Source: Octadecabacter antarcticus 307
Lineage (GTDB): Bacteria; Pseudomonadota; Alphaproteobacteria; Rhodobacterales; Rhodobacteraceae
Assembly: GCF_000155675.2 (NCBI RefSeq)
Contig: NC_020911.1
Span: 4,516,501 to 4,580,500, forward strand
Length of the DNA stretch: 64,000 nt
Direction of reading: 5' to 3'
Shown: piece after piece, positions 53,366 to 62,660 of the stretch
How positions within the stretch are numbered: position 1 is the stretch's first letter
Layout: each line of letters starts with the position of its first letter
Notes under the pieces: generated by a model
The model's database searches: none
What the model saw: only the letters and a program-made list of their open reading frames with translations
Told to the model about the DNA's origin: nothing
Made by a program: the position numbers and the translations under genes

Positions 53366-54787
53366 TTAAACGTAGGGTCCAAACCCGAATGCGATATAGT
53401 CGCGTTGGTAAACCTCGTGGACAGCGGCTTCGATTTCATCGTCATATATTTCTTTTAACAACAACGCATGTGGATCAGTAACGTCCGCAATCTGCGGCAT
53501 TGTTGTTTTACCAATTTGCGCCGCCACGATTGAAAGGTCTTGTTCCAGTCGGTCTTCGCGCAGGATTAAGTCCGGCGATGCGAATTCCGCGAATCCCTGC
53601 AACGCCCGTGATTGGCTGGCCCAATGCGCATCCACACGGATTGTGGTCTGCGATGCAATATTTGATTTCACGAACTTCAAGAACGCAAGAAACGCTGTGC
53701 GGTGTTCTATTGGCGTGTAGGCTGAATCGGGGTATTTCACTGGGATCAAAAGCTTAAACTGGTTGCGCAGAACGTTCCTTATCTCAATGAAACTGCCCTC
53801 ACCGGTGGACAGTATTTTGTCGCAGTATACTGCATGCGCGCGGGCGACCGGATGACGCACAACCGTAAAGCACCGATGCCCGGGCAGTTGTCGCTTCCAT
53901 TGGCGCAGGGATTTCTGGGTGAACTGCGTCAGTAACTCGTCAGGCTGCGCATCATCAAGCCCCGCCAACCACGCTGTCACAGCCGCAACAGGGCCAGATT
54001 TGATCGGCAGGTACAGTAACGGAGAACTGGCTGCGGCAGTGTAGCCTGGAACCGCAGGCCCGCGACGGGGTTCAAAGTTCGGTGTGCGATTCAGGTTAAA
54101 CCGATCCAACTGTGCAAGGCTCGCTTCCATTTCACCAAAGTTCTCAACTTTGTCGGACAGCGCGCTCGGGTTCTGTTTCTTCAACGACTTGTTGAGCGTA
54201 TCGAGCCGTTCATCGACACCAATAAAACCCGCAAGTCCGTTCATCACATCAACATCTTGCAGGTCTTCATAGTCCACGTAAAACGCCGTCTGTCCGGCTT
54301 TCTGCAACGTGTTGAGAAGACGCACCTGAAACGCCTGTAACTTAGCGATGTGTTGCCGGAATTCATCTGCGTTGAACGTCACGGTGTCTTCGCGCAATCG
54401 TTTCACATCTGTCAGTTTCCACTGGCCAGTCGCCTTAGCGATTTTCCAGCTGACGTAGCTTTCAACCGGATTGCGCGTCAGAATGATCTTGGCGCAACGG
54501 CGATCGGCCATCACAGAATCAAACACCCTTGGATCGTGGTTGTTGAAATAGCGAAACCCGTTCAACCCGTCTGCGGCTTTTACTTTTTCCAGTAGATCGT
54601 GCGGGTCGGCATCTCGATCCTCCAGCGTCACGCCCAGCATCTCGGTACGGTTCGGATAGCCGACAAAACGCGGATTGTACGCCTCACCATGGCAGGCCAA
54701 ACCATCAAACGCATTGATGTTGGTTTCCAGAAAATTCGATCCTGTGCGCATTTCCGCGAACACAACGAAATAGTCAAAACCACCCAT
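53366..54787 (-). CDS. Two-module sulfotransferase family protein
   Basis: 473 residues. The first half (1-230) is a Stf0-like sulfotransferase: FVVFAEMRTGSNFLETNINA for the PAPS 5'-phosphosulfate loop, AKIILTRNPVESYVSWKIAK for the 3'-phosphate site. The second half (about 250-473) shows a second set: SSPLLYLPIKSGPVAAVTAW and HRCFTVVRHPVARAHAVYCD. It therefore looks like two sulfotransferase modules in one chain, each about 230 residues. The second 5' loop lacks the usual K-T-G/S run (KSGP), so one module may be regulatory. The ATG lies three bases after the end of the neighbouring glycosyltransferase gene; likely acts on a surface glycan. Confidence 0.8.
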   Translation of the reverse strand: MGGFDYFVVFAEMRTGSNFLETNINAFDGLACHGEAYNPRFVGYPNRTEMLGVTLEDRDADPHDLLEKVKAADGLNGFRYFNNHDPRVFDSVMADRRCAKIILTRNPVESYVSWKIAKATGQWKLTDVKRLREDTVTFNADEFRQHIAKLQAFQVRLLNTLQKAGQTAFYVDYEDLQDVDVMNGLAGFIGVDERLDTLNKSLKKQNPSALSDKVENFGEMEASLAQLDRFNLNRTPNFEPRRGPAVPGYTAAASSPLLYLPIKSGPVAAVTAWLAGLDDAQPDELLTQFTQKSLRQWKRQLPGHRCFTVVRHPVARAHAVYCDKILSTGEGSFIEIRNVLRNQFKLLIPVKYPDSAYTPIEHRTAFLAFLKFVKSNIASQTTIRVDAHWASQSRALQGFAEFASPDLILREDRLEQDLSIVAAQIGKTTMPQIADVTDPHALLLKEIYDDEIEAAVHEVYQRDYIAFGFGPYV

Positions 54788-54790
54788 CTT

Positions 54791-56485
54791 CTAGCGCACC
54801 AAGTAGGGTTTGCGCCGTGACGGACGTTGCGCAGGAGGGCCGGCGTCGGAAGGGAAATCGCCCATCAGATAGGGGTGCATCCCTTGGTTTTTGAGGTTCT
54901 GCAGGAACTGCCCAAAGCCTGTCAGGTCTGCCATTTTAGGGGCTTCTGTGACTAGGCGCAGATTTTTAGCACCCATTTCATCAAGGACCGTTTGCAGCGC
55001 TTCCATCGGCGTTTCAATAAAATCAGCCAACGTCCAGATCCGGATACGGGCCTTCGCCCAAGGCGAGCGGAGTGCTTTCAAATGTTCACTCTCAATACGC
55101 TGCAATTCGGCAGCATCCGCACGGATGTCCGAGAAATTTCGATTCGATTGGAACAGCGGGATGGCCCACGCACCAGTGATCACAGAAATATGGGCGTTGG
55201 GGTCTTTGGCCAGATCCCAGCTGACTAATTGCCTGGACATGGGGCCGTATTGAAAACACTGGCGTTCCCCCCGCGTGTTCCAAATAAGGTTTACAAGAAA
55301 CAATCGCGCGTTGTAGTCGCGCAATTTCGCATTATCGCATAACGCGCCGCTAAACGTCTCTTGCCGGCCCTCGAATTCGACACGATCTTTGGCATATAGA
55401 TGCCCATGCACCCGCGTACCCGTCATCCGCGCAAGCCAAGGTTCAAAATCTTCAAACAACTCAGCAAAGCCCTCAAACACTGAATACGGCGCAGACGTAA
55501 GTTCGTTCTCATGGCCTGGTCGCGGCAGACGGCTTTGCATGAACAGACCCGGACGTCCACGAGTCCGCCGCTCTACCGCTTTTGAAAAGATGCGGTCAAT
55601 CTTACCGGGGTTCGGTTCAGCCCCCTTCAACGGGTTTTCTTCGATCAGGAAGTTATCATAAAGCCTGTTCGCATGTGGCCAGATTTTGCGGGCGACAAAG
55701 CAATCTGATCGCCGAAGAAGTTGCAGGTGATCGTCATAAAAGATGTGCGGTTTGCCCTGATAGTCGAACTTCGACAAGGTCAGGGATCGGCTTTCGATCC
55801 TCTGCGAATAAAGCCGGACCAGCGTCTGAAAATAGCTTTCATCCGGAATCCAGACCAGCTTGAAGTACCTATCGTAAACTGCGCGATCCGGATCTTCCAG
55901 AATCGCTGACAATGTCTGGCGCGTGAGGCACCACCACTGCGATCCCATGTGCGGCAAGATCCCGTCGGGCATGCTACGGTGCATTTTGAAACTGCGTTGA
56001 AATTCAACATAACGGTCAAATAGGAAACGATTCTTGCGCCATGAAAATGGGAACCGCAGCGTGAAGCGCTCAAAATCAAGGCCACCTTGGGTCCACGGAA
56101 CATCTGCCGTTGTCGCACTTTCTATAAAATCGGTACGCGGGCGTTTTTCCAAGTAGGATTGCAAATCTCGAATCGGGCGCAGCGGTAGGCAGGACCCGGA
56201 CGCCAGATAGACATGGCGCACATTAGAAAATTTAGTCAACATCATGTTCGACGCCGATTGCGACGCAGCGACGATGCTCCACGTGCCCCATTCGCAGCGA
56301 TGACGTTCTGAGAACAGCACATCCGGCAGGTCTGCCACGCTTTTTACGAAAGCATCATAGACCGTGAATTTAACGTTCTTGTCGACATGGATCACCACAG
56401 GGCAACCGGCAGCCGACCAATGTCGGATCACCTGTTCGGCGCGATCAAATGCGTTGTGCACCAACATGATGACACCGACGCTCAT
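54791..56485 (-). CDS. Core-2/I-branching-type N-acetylglucosaminyltransferase with DUF5928-like C-terminal domain
   Basis: 564 residues. The N-terminal 280 residues match the GT14 branching glycosyltransferases: VGVIMLVHNAFDRAEQVIRH, VIHVDKNVK, ERHRCEWGTWSIVAASQSAS, YLASGSCLPLRPIRDLQSYL and GSQWWCLTRQTLSAI with the later PDESYFQTL acidic residues. The C-terminal 280 residues (FEDFEPWLARMTGTRVHGHL, NLIWNTRGERQCFQYGPMS, GAWAIPLFQSN) fit the domain found behind such enzymes in Rhodobacteraceae. It probably adds a branching sugar to an exported polysaccharide. ATG overlaps the stop of the next glycosyltransferase gene by four bases. Confidence 0.82.
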   Translation of the reverse strand: MSVGVIMLVHNAFDRAEQVIRHWSAAGCPVVIHVDKNVKFTVYDAFVKSVADLPDVLFSERHRCEWGTWSIVAASQSASNMMLTKFSNVRHVYLASGSCLPLRPIRDLQSYLEKRPRTDFIESATTADVPWTQGGLDFERFTLRFPFSWRKNRFLFDRYVEFQRSFKMHRSMPDGILPHMGSQWWCLTRQTLSAILEDPDRAVYDRYFKLVWIPDESYFQTLVRLYSQRIESRSLTLSKFDYQGKPHIFYDDHLQLLRRSDCFVARKIWPHANRLYDNFLIEENPLKGAEPNPGKIDRIFSKAVERRTRGRPGLFMQSRLPRPGHENELTSAPYSVFEGFAELFEDFEPWLARMTGTRVHGHLYAKDRVEFEGRQETFSGALCDNAKLRDYNARLFLVNLIWNTRGERQCFQYGPMSRQLVSWDLAKDPNAHISVITGAWAIPLFQSNRNFSDIRADAAELQRIESEHLKALRSPWAKARIRIWTLADFIETPMEALQTVLDEMGAKNLRLVTEAPKMADLTGFGQFLQNLKNQGMHPYLMGDFPSDAGPPAQRPSRRKPYLVR

Positions 56486-57594
56486 GCCCAGTTGCCTTTC
56501 GACATGAGACCGAGAATCTCAAGCTGGCGCCAGTTGATGTATTTCTCGGACCATTTGCACCACAGGTCAGGATGTTTCGAAATTCCGTCTGCGTAGGCCT
56601 TATATTCCTGACTGCCCGCGTAGTGCTGCCCACGCGCTATTTCTTCTGCCGCTTTGACGCCAAATGTATCAAGGAACTTGGCATGCAGCAGCACGCCTGA
56701 TGCTTTTTCCCCACCCCATTCATCATACACTATGTTCAAGCCACGCGGCAGAAGCATGTGGGTGGAACTAACGTACGCGTAATTTTTTTTCCACTTTACC
56801 AGCGGTGTTTTGTTCAACGCAGGAGCACGCCACGGTTCGTCCTTAAAGAACATCCGCGTCCGAGGACCGCCTTGTATCCACAAATTGTAGTACAAATTGT
56901 TCTTTAGAATCGTGTAATTGCCACTGTCAAACCACGACGCAATCTCCATCGGGTCTTGACCGCGTTGATAAGGCACAGCGTCAAGGCGACCTTTCGGGTA
57001 CATATCCAGCAACATCGCACCAAAGCTGCGAATGTCAGACGCATCCAACCAATCGGTTAACGCACGCACGGGGCGGGTGTCGCAGAACGGGTAGACAAAA
57101 AACTCATCTGGATCAACGACAAGGGTCCAGTGACCATCCGCATACTTACGCTGAAGGTGGTTCAGCCAGTCGACGCCAAACCGCGAACGGCGATAGCTAC
57201 CCTTGGCCTTCCAGATCGAAACATCCGGTTGATTGGCGGCATAGTCGCCACCGTCATCATCGCTGTCATTGTCCACCATAATGAAATGATCGATGCCTAA
57301 GTCGCGGTAATATTTAAAGAAATACGGCAGGCGAATATCTTCATTGCGAAACGTGCAAAACACCAGGATATCGTTGGGTTTGATTTGGCTGGTTCGATCC
57401 TTGACCACCGACAATTCACGCGACTTGCGCCGGGCACGCAGGTGCCAGCCCTTTCGCCTAAGGCGAAGCCGATATGATGTCCAAGCGCCCAAATTGGTCC
57501 TCCCACTTATGCCACCGAAGTCTGCAAACTTCGCTAGTGCCTTATAGTTTACACACCGTTGATAATGCGAGAAAATACCGCCTATTGTTGCCAT
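56482..57594 (-). CDS. Glycosyltransferase family 2/92-like protein (1)
   Basis: 370 residues from ATG 57594; a TTG at 57612 in the same frame is less likely. Glyco_tranf_2_4-type domain from about 80: ILVFCTFRNEDIRLPYFFKY, HFIMVDNDSDDDG, then the metal-binding DPD of WTLVVDPDEFFVYP, LDMYPKGRLD, NKTPLVKWKKNYAYVSSTH. No signal peptide. It is a tandem paralogue of the protein encoded at 57643-58707, sharing RFGVDWL, LWIQGG, ALNKTPLVKW and STH..LPR.LN. Acts in the cytoplasm on a surface glycan; sugar unknown. Confidence 0.85.
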   Translation of the reverse strand: MATIGGIFSHYQRCVNYKALAKFADFGGISGRTNLGAWTSYRLRLRRKGWHLRARRKSRELSVVKDRTSQIKPNDILVFCTFRNEDIRLPYFFKYYRDLGIDHFIMVDNDSDDDGGDYAANQPDVSIWKAKGSYRRSRFGVDWLNHLQRKYADGHWTLVVDPDEFFVYPFCDTRPVRALTDWLDASDIRSFGAMLLDMYPKGRLDAVPYQRGQDPMEIASWFDSGNYTILKNNLYYNLWIQGGPRTRMFFKDEPWRAPALNKTPLVKWKKNYAYVSSTHMLLPRGLNIVYDEWGGEKASGVLLHAKFLDTFGVKAAEEIARGQHYAGSQEYKAYADGISKHPDLWCKWSEKYINWRQLEILGLMSKGNWA

Positions 57595-57642
57595 AAAATA
57601 AACAACATGCAAAATTAGGCAACCTGTCGAAAAGGTGATGCC

Positions 57643-58707
57643 TTAATCCCACGTTCCCCGTGTCATCAGCCCAAGCGCTTCAAGCTGCGCTGTGCCACTG
57701 TATTTGACTGACGAGTCGATCCAAAGATCGGGGTCATCAATCAGTGCCTTGTAATATGGCTCATACAGATCGCTATTCTCAAAATGCTGCGCCCGGGTCA
57801 GTTCCTCGACAGATTTCTCAGCAATATTGGGTAGGAATTTCGTGTGCAGCAGGACGCCGGACACGCGGGCTGCTTCGCCCAAATCGAACACATCGTTCAG
57901 TCGCCTCGGAAGAATCTGATGGGTAGACGTGACATAGGCAAAGCCACGCCGCCATTTCACCAGGGGTGTCTTATTAAGTGTCGGGGAACGATCAGGCTGA
58001 GTGCCAAAAAACGCTCGGTCCCGCACGCCGCCCTGAATCCACAGATTGCCAAACACCGGATGTATCTTGGCGCGATAATTGTTGGCGTCAAACCACGAAA
58101 CAATCCGGATCGGATCATCCCCCGCCACGTAACGCGTCTGCCCGATTGGGCCCTTAGGGTACATATCCAGCATCAACGCGCCAAACGCCTCACGCCCTTT
58201 GGTGTCCAAATGCCGGGTCAAATCGCGCAGATCCCGTGTGTCACTGTCGGGATAGATCAGCAGTTCGTCGGCATCGACGGTAAGACACCACCGCCCGGCG
58301 CCATATTTCATCTGCAAACATGTCAGCCAATCGACCCCGAATCGCGACGCTTTGTAACTGTTCGGCGTAGTCCACAGCGACACATCCGGCTGCTTGGCTA
58401 AAAACGCGGCAGTGCCATCATCACTGGCGTTGTCGACGATCAGAAAATGCGCAACGCCAAGCGCGCGGTAATGTGAAAGCCAGTGTTCAACCCGCAGCAT
58501 TTCATTGCGCACGGTCGAAAAGACCAAAACGCCCGATTTCGGGATATCGCCACCCGAAAGATGCGTCACCTCAGCCCGCCGACGTAAAGATCGCAAAAGC
58601 AAACGCCGGCGTTTCCAGCGCATGCGGTAGGCAAATAACGCCTTGGAAAAGGGCGACCGTTTGCGTTGATCCTCAATTTGATCCCTTGTGTCAATAAACG
58701 GGAACAT
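57643..58707 (-). CDS. Glycosyltransferase family 2/92-like protein (2)
   Basis: 354 residues. Same fold and motifs as its neighbour: VLVFSTVRNEMLRVEHWLSH, HFLIVDNASDDGTAAFLAKQ, and the DAD of WCLTVDADELLIYP for the metal and sugar nucleotide; LMLDMYPKGPIG, NLWIQGGVRDRAFF, NKTPLVKWRRGFAYVTSTHQ. The two genes are 48 bases apart and were probably produced by a tandem duplication. The end of the polypeptide, QLEALGLMTRGTWD, parallels QLEILGLMSKGNWA of the neighbour, so both are complete. Confidence 0.86.
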   Translation of the reverse strand: MFPFIDTRDQIEDQRKRSPFSKALFAYRMRWKRRRLLLRSLRRRAEVTHLSGGDIPKSGVLVFSTVRNEMLRVEHWLSHYRALGVAHFLIVDNASDDGTAAFLAKQPDVSLWTTPNSYKASRFGVDWLTCLQMKYGAGRWCLTVDADELLIYPDSDTRDLRDLTRHLDTKGREAFGALMLDMYPKGPIGQTRYVAGDDPIRIVSWFDANNYRAKIHPVFGNLWIQGGVRDRAFFGTQPDRSPTLNKTPLVKWRRGFAYVTSTHQILPRRLNDVFDLGEAARVSGVLLHTKFLPNIAEKSVEELTRAQHFENSDLYEPYYKALIDDPDLWIDSSVKYSGTAQLEALGLMTRGTWD

Positions 58708-58718
58708 CAGACCAAAAA

Positions 58719-59612
58719 CTACTGTGCAGCCCGTTGCATCGACATCAATTCACGCAAATAGCATTCGAATTCGCCACGCAGATCGTCGCGGGCCAGCCCG
58801 AATGCCACAGTCGCTTGCAGGAAACCGGCCTTGGATCCGCAGTCAAACCGCTGTCCACGAAACCGGTACCCGAACACGTCGTGTCCACTTTTCAGTTCGG
58901 CATCAATCGCATTGGTTAACTGAACTTCGCCACCCGACCCACTTTTGATCTCGTTAAGGTTCTGCATGATCCGTGGCGTCAGAATGTAACGTCCGATGAC
59001 GGCCAAATTGGACGGCGCATCTTCGGCAGCAGGTTTTTCGACCAAACCTTTGACAGACACCATAGTTCCAAAATCTTCTTTGATGTCGATCACACCATAG
59101 GATGACGCCTTGTGTTCAGGCACTTCCATTGCGGCGACCATACAACCACCTGTTTCTTCATGCGCTTCAACCATCTGCTGAAGGCACGGCGTTTCAGCTG
59201 CAATCACATCATCAGGCAGGATCACAGCGAACGGTTCATTGGCGACCAGACGGCGGGCGCACCAAACTGCGTGCCCAAGACCCAGCGCCCGGTGTTGACG
59301 GATATATGCGATAGCACCACTTTCCATGTTGGTGGATTGGAGCTCCTCCAACAAATCAAGCTTGCCCTTTTTGCGCAGCGTGCGTTCCAATTCGGGCGCG
59401 ATATCAAAATAGTCTTCAAGCGCGGATTTACCCCGTGAGGTCACAAAAATGAATTCTTTGATGCCAGCAGCGCGGGCTTCATCAATTGCGTATTGGATCA
59501 ACGGGCGATCCACGAGCGTCATGATCTCCTTAGGCACAGATTTCGTCGCAGGCAGGAATCGCGTTCCCAAACCAGCCACAGGAAATATCGCTTTTGTTAC
59601 TCTTTTTTGCAT
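58719..59612 (-). CDS. galU: UTP-glucose-1-phosphate uridylyltransferase
   Basis: 297 residues. Nucleotidyltransferase motifs: KAIFPVAGLGTRFLPATKSV at 7-26, PKEIMTLVDRPLIQYAIDEA, LGLGHAVWCARR, FAVILPDDVI, VKGLVEKP and GEVQLTNAIDAEL with GQRFDCGSKAGFLQA. Makes UDP-glucose, the donor for surface polysaccharides and lipids. Stop lies 11 bases from the second glycosyltransferase gene, so it probably heads the glycosylation operon. Confidence 0.95.
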   Translation of the reverse strand: MQKRVTKAIFPVAGLGTRFLPATKSVPKEIMTLVDRPLIQYAIDEARAAGIKEFIFVTSRGKSALEDYFDIAPELERTLRKKGKLDLLEELQSTNMESGAIAYIRQHRALGLGHAVWCARRLVANEPFAVILPDDVIAAETPCLQQMVEAHEETGGCMVAAMEVPEHKASSYGVIDIKEDFGTMVSVKGLVEKPAAEDAPSNLAVIGRYILTPRIMQNLNEIKSGSGGEVQLTNAIDAELKSGHDVFGYRFRGQRFDCGSKAGFLQATVAFGLARDDLRGEFECYLRELMSMQRAAQ

Positions 59613-59728
59613 TTATTACCTATTTTCGTCCCGTTGAGAGCGTATCACTAAATTTAATGTTATCTATACCGAAGCATACCACATAAAGTCTGCACCCGCA
59701 GCCAAAAGGGGGATTTCGGCGTTTTGTC

Positions 59729-60529
59729 TCAAGATAGGTTCATTTCCGCTAACATTTTCTCAATTTTTGGCACATCTTGCGGGTTATTTAATTCCCAAAA
59801 CTGGCGTCCACGCGCTTCAACCTCGACGCAGAGCATATGCGCGCCGCGTTCAAGAAACCGCAACTGCTCAAGACCCTCAAGATGTTCCAGCGGCCCTGAG
59901 GCCCAACGCGGATAGGCGGCCAGTGCGGACGGGCGGTAGGCATAAACGCCAACATGGTGGAACACTGGGGTTTCGTCCGCGTCGTCAAATACTTGACCCG
60001 TGTAGGGAATCACTTCTTTTGAGAAGAACAGCGCGTTGTGATCGGCCCCAAACACCGCCGTGGTGCCACCAACACGACCCTGACGGCGATCGTCCAGCAA
60101 ACCGTTCAGCGCGCGACCATCGCAGCGCAACACAGGTGTTGCAACTTCGGCCACCGGATGCGCAGACAGGCCAGCAACAAGGTCTTCGATAAACCACGCA
60201 GGTGTCAGCGGTGCATCGCCTTGCAGGTTCACAACAATGTCATACCCACCACCCAGTTTATCCAAAGCCTCAGCGCAACGCTCGGTGCCGTTTTGACAAT
60301 CAGTCGATGTCATCACGACCTCAGCACCAAACGCTTCCGCCGCTGATTTAATCCGGTCATCGTCCGTCGCAACCACAACACGGTCCACGCCGGTCACACC
60401 TTGCGCCGCGGCCCATGATCGCCGGATCAGGCTTTTTGACTCGCCGGTTGCACCGCGCAATTCAACCAACGGTTTTCCCGGATAGCGTGTCGATGCATAG
60501 CGGGCAGGAATGATGACAAGGACGCCCAT
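59729..60529 (-). CDS. kdsB: 3-deoxy-manno-octulosonate cytidylyltransferase
   Basis: 266 residues. Motifs: VLVIIPARYASTRYPGKPLV at 3-22 (nucleotide loop), VVVATDDDRI, GTERCAEAL, NLQGDAPLTPAWFIEDLV, HVGVYAYRPSALAAY. It activates Kdo as CMP-Kdo. The Q-G-D-A-P strand (GDEP in E. coli KdsB) and the family of surface genes nearby leave some room for capsule-specific duty, but the sequence alone favours KdsB. The TGA/ATG junction with cysQ shares one base. Confidence 0.88.
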   Translation of the reverse strand: MGVLVIIPARYASTRYPGKPLVELRGATGESKSLIRRSWAAAQGVTGVDRVVVATDDDRIKSAAEAFGAEVVMTSTDCQNGTERCAEALDKLGGGYDIVVNLQGDAPLTPAWFIEDLVAGLSAHPVAEVATPVLRCDGRALNGLLDDRRQGRVGGTTAVFGADHNALFFSKEVIPYTGQVFDDADETPVFHHVGVYAYRPSALAAYPRWASGPLEHLEGLEQLRFLERGAHMLCVEVEARGRQFWELNNPQDVPKIEKMLAEMNLS

Positions 60530-61326
60530 TATGGTAGTTTCAGATCAATTCCAGGGGCATATGCGATGAAGAACGGATTGGCGAAATCTTCTTTGCCATA
60601 GGTCAGCGGCATGTGGTCATCAAACCGCACAACATGGCCGCCCGCGCCTGACAACACTGCGTGTCCTGCGGCCGTATCCCATTCCATCGTGCGGCCAACC
60701 CGTGGGTACAGATCCGCCTCACCCGTTGCGATCAGACAGAATTTTAACGAAGACCCTGCACTTTTCATATCATTTACGGTGTATTTATTGATGTAGTCGT
60801 CCGTCGCCTGATCACGGTGCGATTTGGATGCGACAACCATCAAGCCTGTATTGTCTGGCGTGGAAACAGAGATCGGTATCGTTGTACCGACAGTATGCTT
60901 GTCCAGATCACCAACTTCTTCGACCGAAACGCCTATCGCGTTGGTATAGAACAACCGCCCTTTGGCAGGTGCGTAGACCACACCACGACGTGGTGCGCCA
61001 TCTTCGACATAGGCGATGTTCACGGTGAAATCGCCGCGACGGTGGATGAATTCTTTGGTGCCATCCAGCGGATCGACAATCATGAATGTGTTGGCCGTCA
61101 CACTGTGACTCTCAGCTTGTTCTTCGGTGACAAGCGCAACATCAGGAAACGCTGCTCGCAATCCGGCAGAAATATGCACGTCCGCCGCTTCGTCGGCGGC
61201 AGTGACCGGGCTGTCGTCACTTTTTGAACGCACGTCAAAATCATCAGAATTATAGATATTCATGATGATATCGCCCGCTTCTAACGAAAGTTCTCGCATT
61301 ACTTCAGACAACTTGTCGAAATCCAT
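60529..61326 (-). CDS. cysQ: 3'(2'),5'-bisphosphate nucleotidase CysQ
   Basis: 265 residues from ATG 61326 (GTG 61329 possible; AGGAACAGT upstream). Inositol monophosphatase fold with the lithium-sensitive metal site: VTEEQAE, DPLDGTKEFIHRRGDFTVNI and the distal MEWDTAAGHAVLSGAGG. It removes the phosphate from PAP, the by-product of sulfotransferases, and so fits the sulfotransferase gene at 53.4 kb. First gene of the kdsB unit, divergent from the ABC permease. Confidence 0.92.
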   Translation of the reverse strand: MDFDKLSEVMRELSLEAGDIIMNIYNSDDFDVRSKSDDSPVTAADEAADVHISAGLRAAFPDVALVTEEQAESHSVTANTFMIVDPLDGTKEFIHRRGDFTVNIAYVEDGAPRRGVVYAPAKGRLFYTNAIGVSVEEVGDLDKHTVGTTIPISVSTPDNTGLMVVASKSHRDQATDDYINKYTVNDMKSAGSSLKFCLIATGEADLYPRVGRTMEWDTAAGHAVLSGAGGHVVRFDDHMPLTYGKEDFANPFFIAYAPGIDLKLP

Positions 61327-61473
61327 CACACTGTTCCTACATAATACCTGATCACGGGAGTTTTCATTGATCCGTTAAATTTGGCCCCTTATGATGCGAT
61401 ACTAAAGGATCAGCAAGATTTTCGTGCCATATCAGGCAATCAACCACTTTAAACTTAAACTGGCAGGCTATTA

Positions 61474-62295
61474 ATGTTCGAAGCACATCGCCCCATGACC
61501 CGTTCGCGTTCAGCGTTTAGCATGTTAGAATTGATCTATCATTCAATTGTACGTGAAATCCGCAAAGACCACCGGAATGCGGTGATCGGTCTGATCATGA
61601 ACATGACGCAAACGATTGTTTTCGTGACCGCGTTCTATTTTATGTTCTCTGTTCTGGGGCTCAAAGGCACGGCAATCCGTGGCGACTTTCTACTTTATAT
61701 TATGTCTGGCATCTTCCTGTTTATAACCCATACTAAAGCTATGGGTGCGGTGCTCGGTGCTGAAGGTCCGTCATCCGCAATGATGAAACACGCGCCGATG
61801 AACACGATTGTATCGATTACATCAGCTGCCATTGCGGCGCTCTACATCCAAGTTCTGTCGATGTGCGTCGTTCTCTATCTCTATCACATGATTTTTGGCC
61901 CAATCACGATTGTTGATCCCATCGGCGCCATGGGGACTGTGCTGCTTGCGTGGTTTTCCGGCGTGGCGATTGGAATAATCTTTTCATCCATCAAGCCGTG
62001 GTTTCCCGGCTTTGTATCAATTGCATCATCGATTTATTCCCGTGCCAACATGATCGCGTCGGGAAAAATGTTCGTTGCAAACTCTTTGCCCAGCTTCATA
62101 TTACCAATTTTTGACTGGAACCCGCTGTTTCACTGCATCGACCAAGCGCGCGGGTACGTTTTTATCAATTACAATCCACATTTCACCACCATCAGCTATC
62201 CGATCAAGGTGTCGCTTATACTGATCATGATCGGCCTTATGCTGGAATTTTACACCCGCAAGAATGCCTCTGTCAGCTGGGAGGCCACAAGATAA
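61474..62295 (+). CDS. ABC-2 type polysaccharide export permease (KpsM/Wzm-like)
   Basis: 273 residues, six predicted membrane segments, including VIGLIMNMTQTIVFVTAFYF, FLLYIMSGIFLFITHTKAM, ITSAAIAALYIQVLSMCVVL, GTVLLAWFSGVAIGIIFSS and VSLILIMIGLMLEFY. The pattern and the tail DWNPLFHCIDQARGYVFINY are those of capsule and O-antigen permeases. Such permeases work with a separate ATPase (KpsT/Wzt type), and none is encoded in the window. Start could also be ATG 61495 (MTRSRSAFSML). Downstream lies broken DNA. Confidence 0.88.
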   Translation: MFEAHRPMTRSRSAFSMLELIYHSIVREIRKDHRNAVIGLIMNMTQTIVFVTAFYFMFSVLGLKGTAIRGDFLLYIMSGIFLFITHTKAMGAVLGAEGPSSAMMKHAPMNTIVSITSAAIAALYIQVLSMCVVLYLYHMIFGPITIVDPIGAMGTVLLAWFSGVAIGIIFSSIKPWFPGFVSIASSIYSRANMIASGKMFVANSLPSFILPIFDWNPLFHCIDQARGYVFINYNPHFTTISYPIKVSLILIMIGLMLEFYTRKNASVSWEATR

Positions 62296-62303
62296 AGTAT
62301 CTT

Positions 62304-62660
62304 GTGATAACATTGGTCTTCGTCCTGTTCGGGGCGCTTGCACATGCACACTCCCTCCCGGATCGTTATATGGTCACAAATGTGGCCAGCGACCATTTTC
62401 TGAATATTCGCGCCGCAGCAACCGCGTCGACCGGGGGAATCGGCGAACTTTTCCCCTATATCCTGAACGTAGAATTTCTGCGCGAAAGCATCGCCCGCAA
62501 CGGTTATATCGTCTAGGCCCAAGAAGGCCCAACATTGACCCGCACCATCATCATCAACGCGCTGCCCTGCAACGACGGGATGTCAGATCGAGATTTCGGC
62601 ATGTCGATGTCTGTGTTCATGCAAGCGTTCGACGGGAATGACGTTCAGACAGGGTGTTGA
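62304..62660 (+). pseudogene. Broken SH3-domain exported protein gene
   Basis: ATG 62304 opens a signal peptide (MITLVFVLFGALAHAHS) and the start of a bacterial SH3 domain (RYMVTNVASDHFLNIRAAAT, then IGELFPYILNVEFL). A TAG at 62514-62516 follows an SH3 that stops short, and the same frame continues with TRTIIINALPCNDGMSDRDF then GMSMSVF to the TGA at 62658. The C-D-G-M-S-D motif belongs to the C-terminal domain (COG3650-like) often fused to such SH3 domains. The middle part, about 60-80 residues, is missing, so an internal deletion plus a stop ended the gene. Confidence 0.65.
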
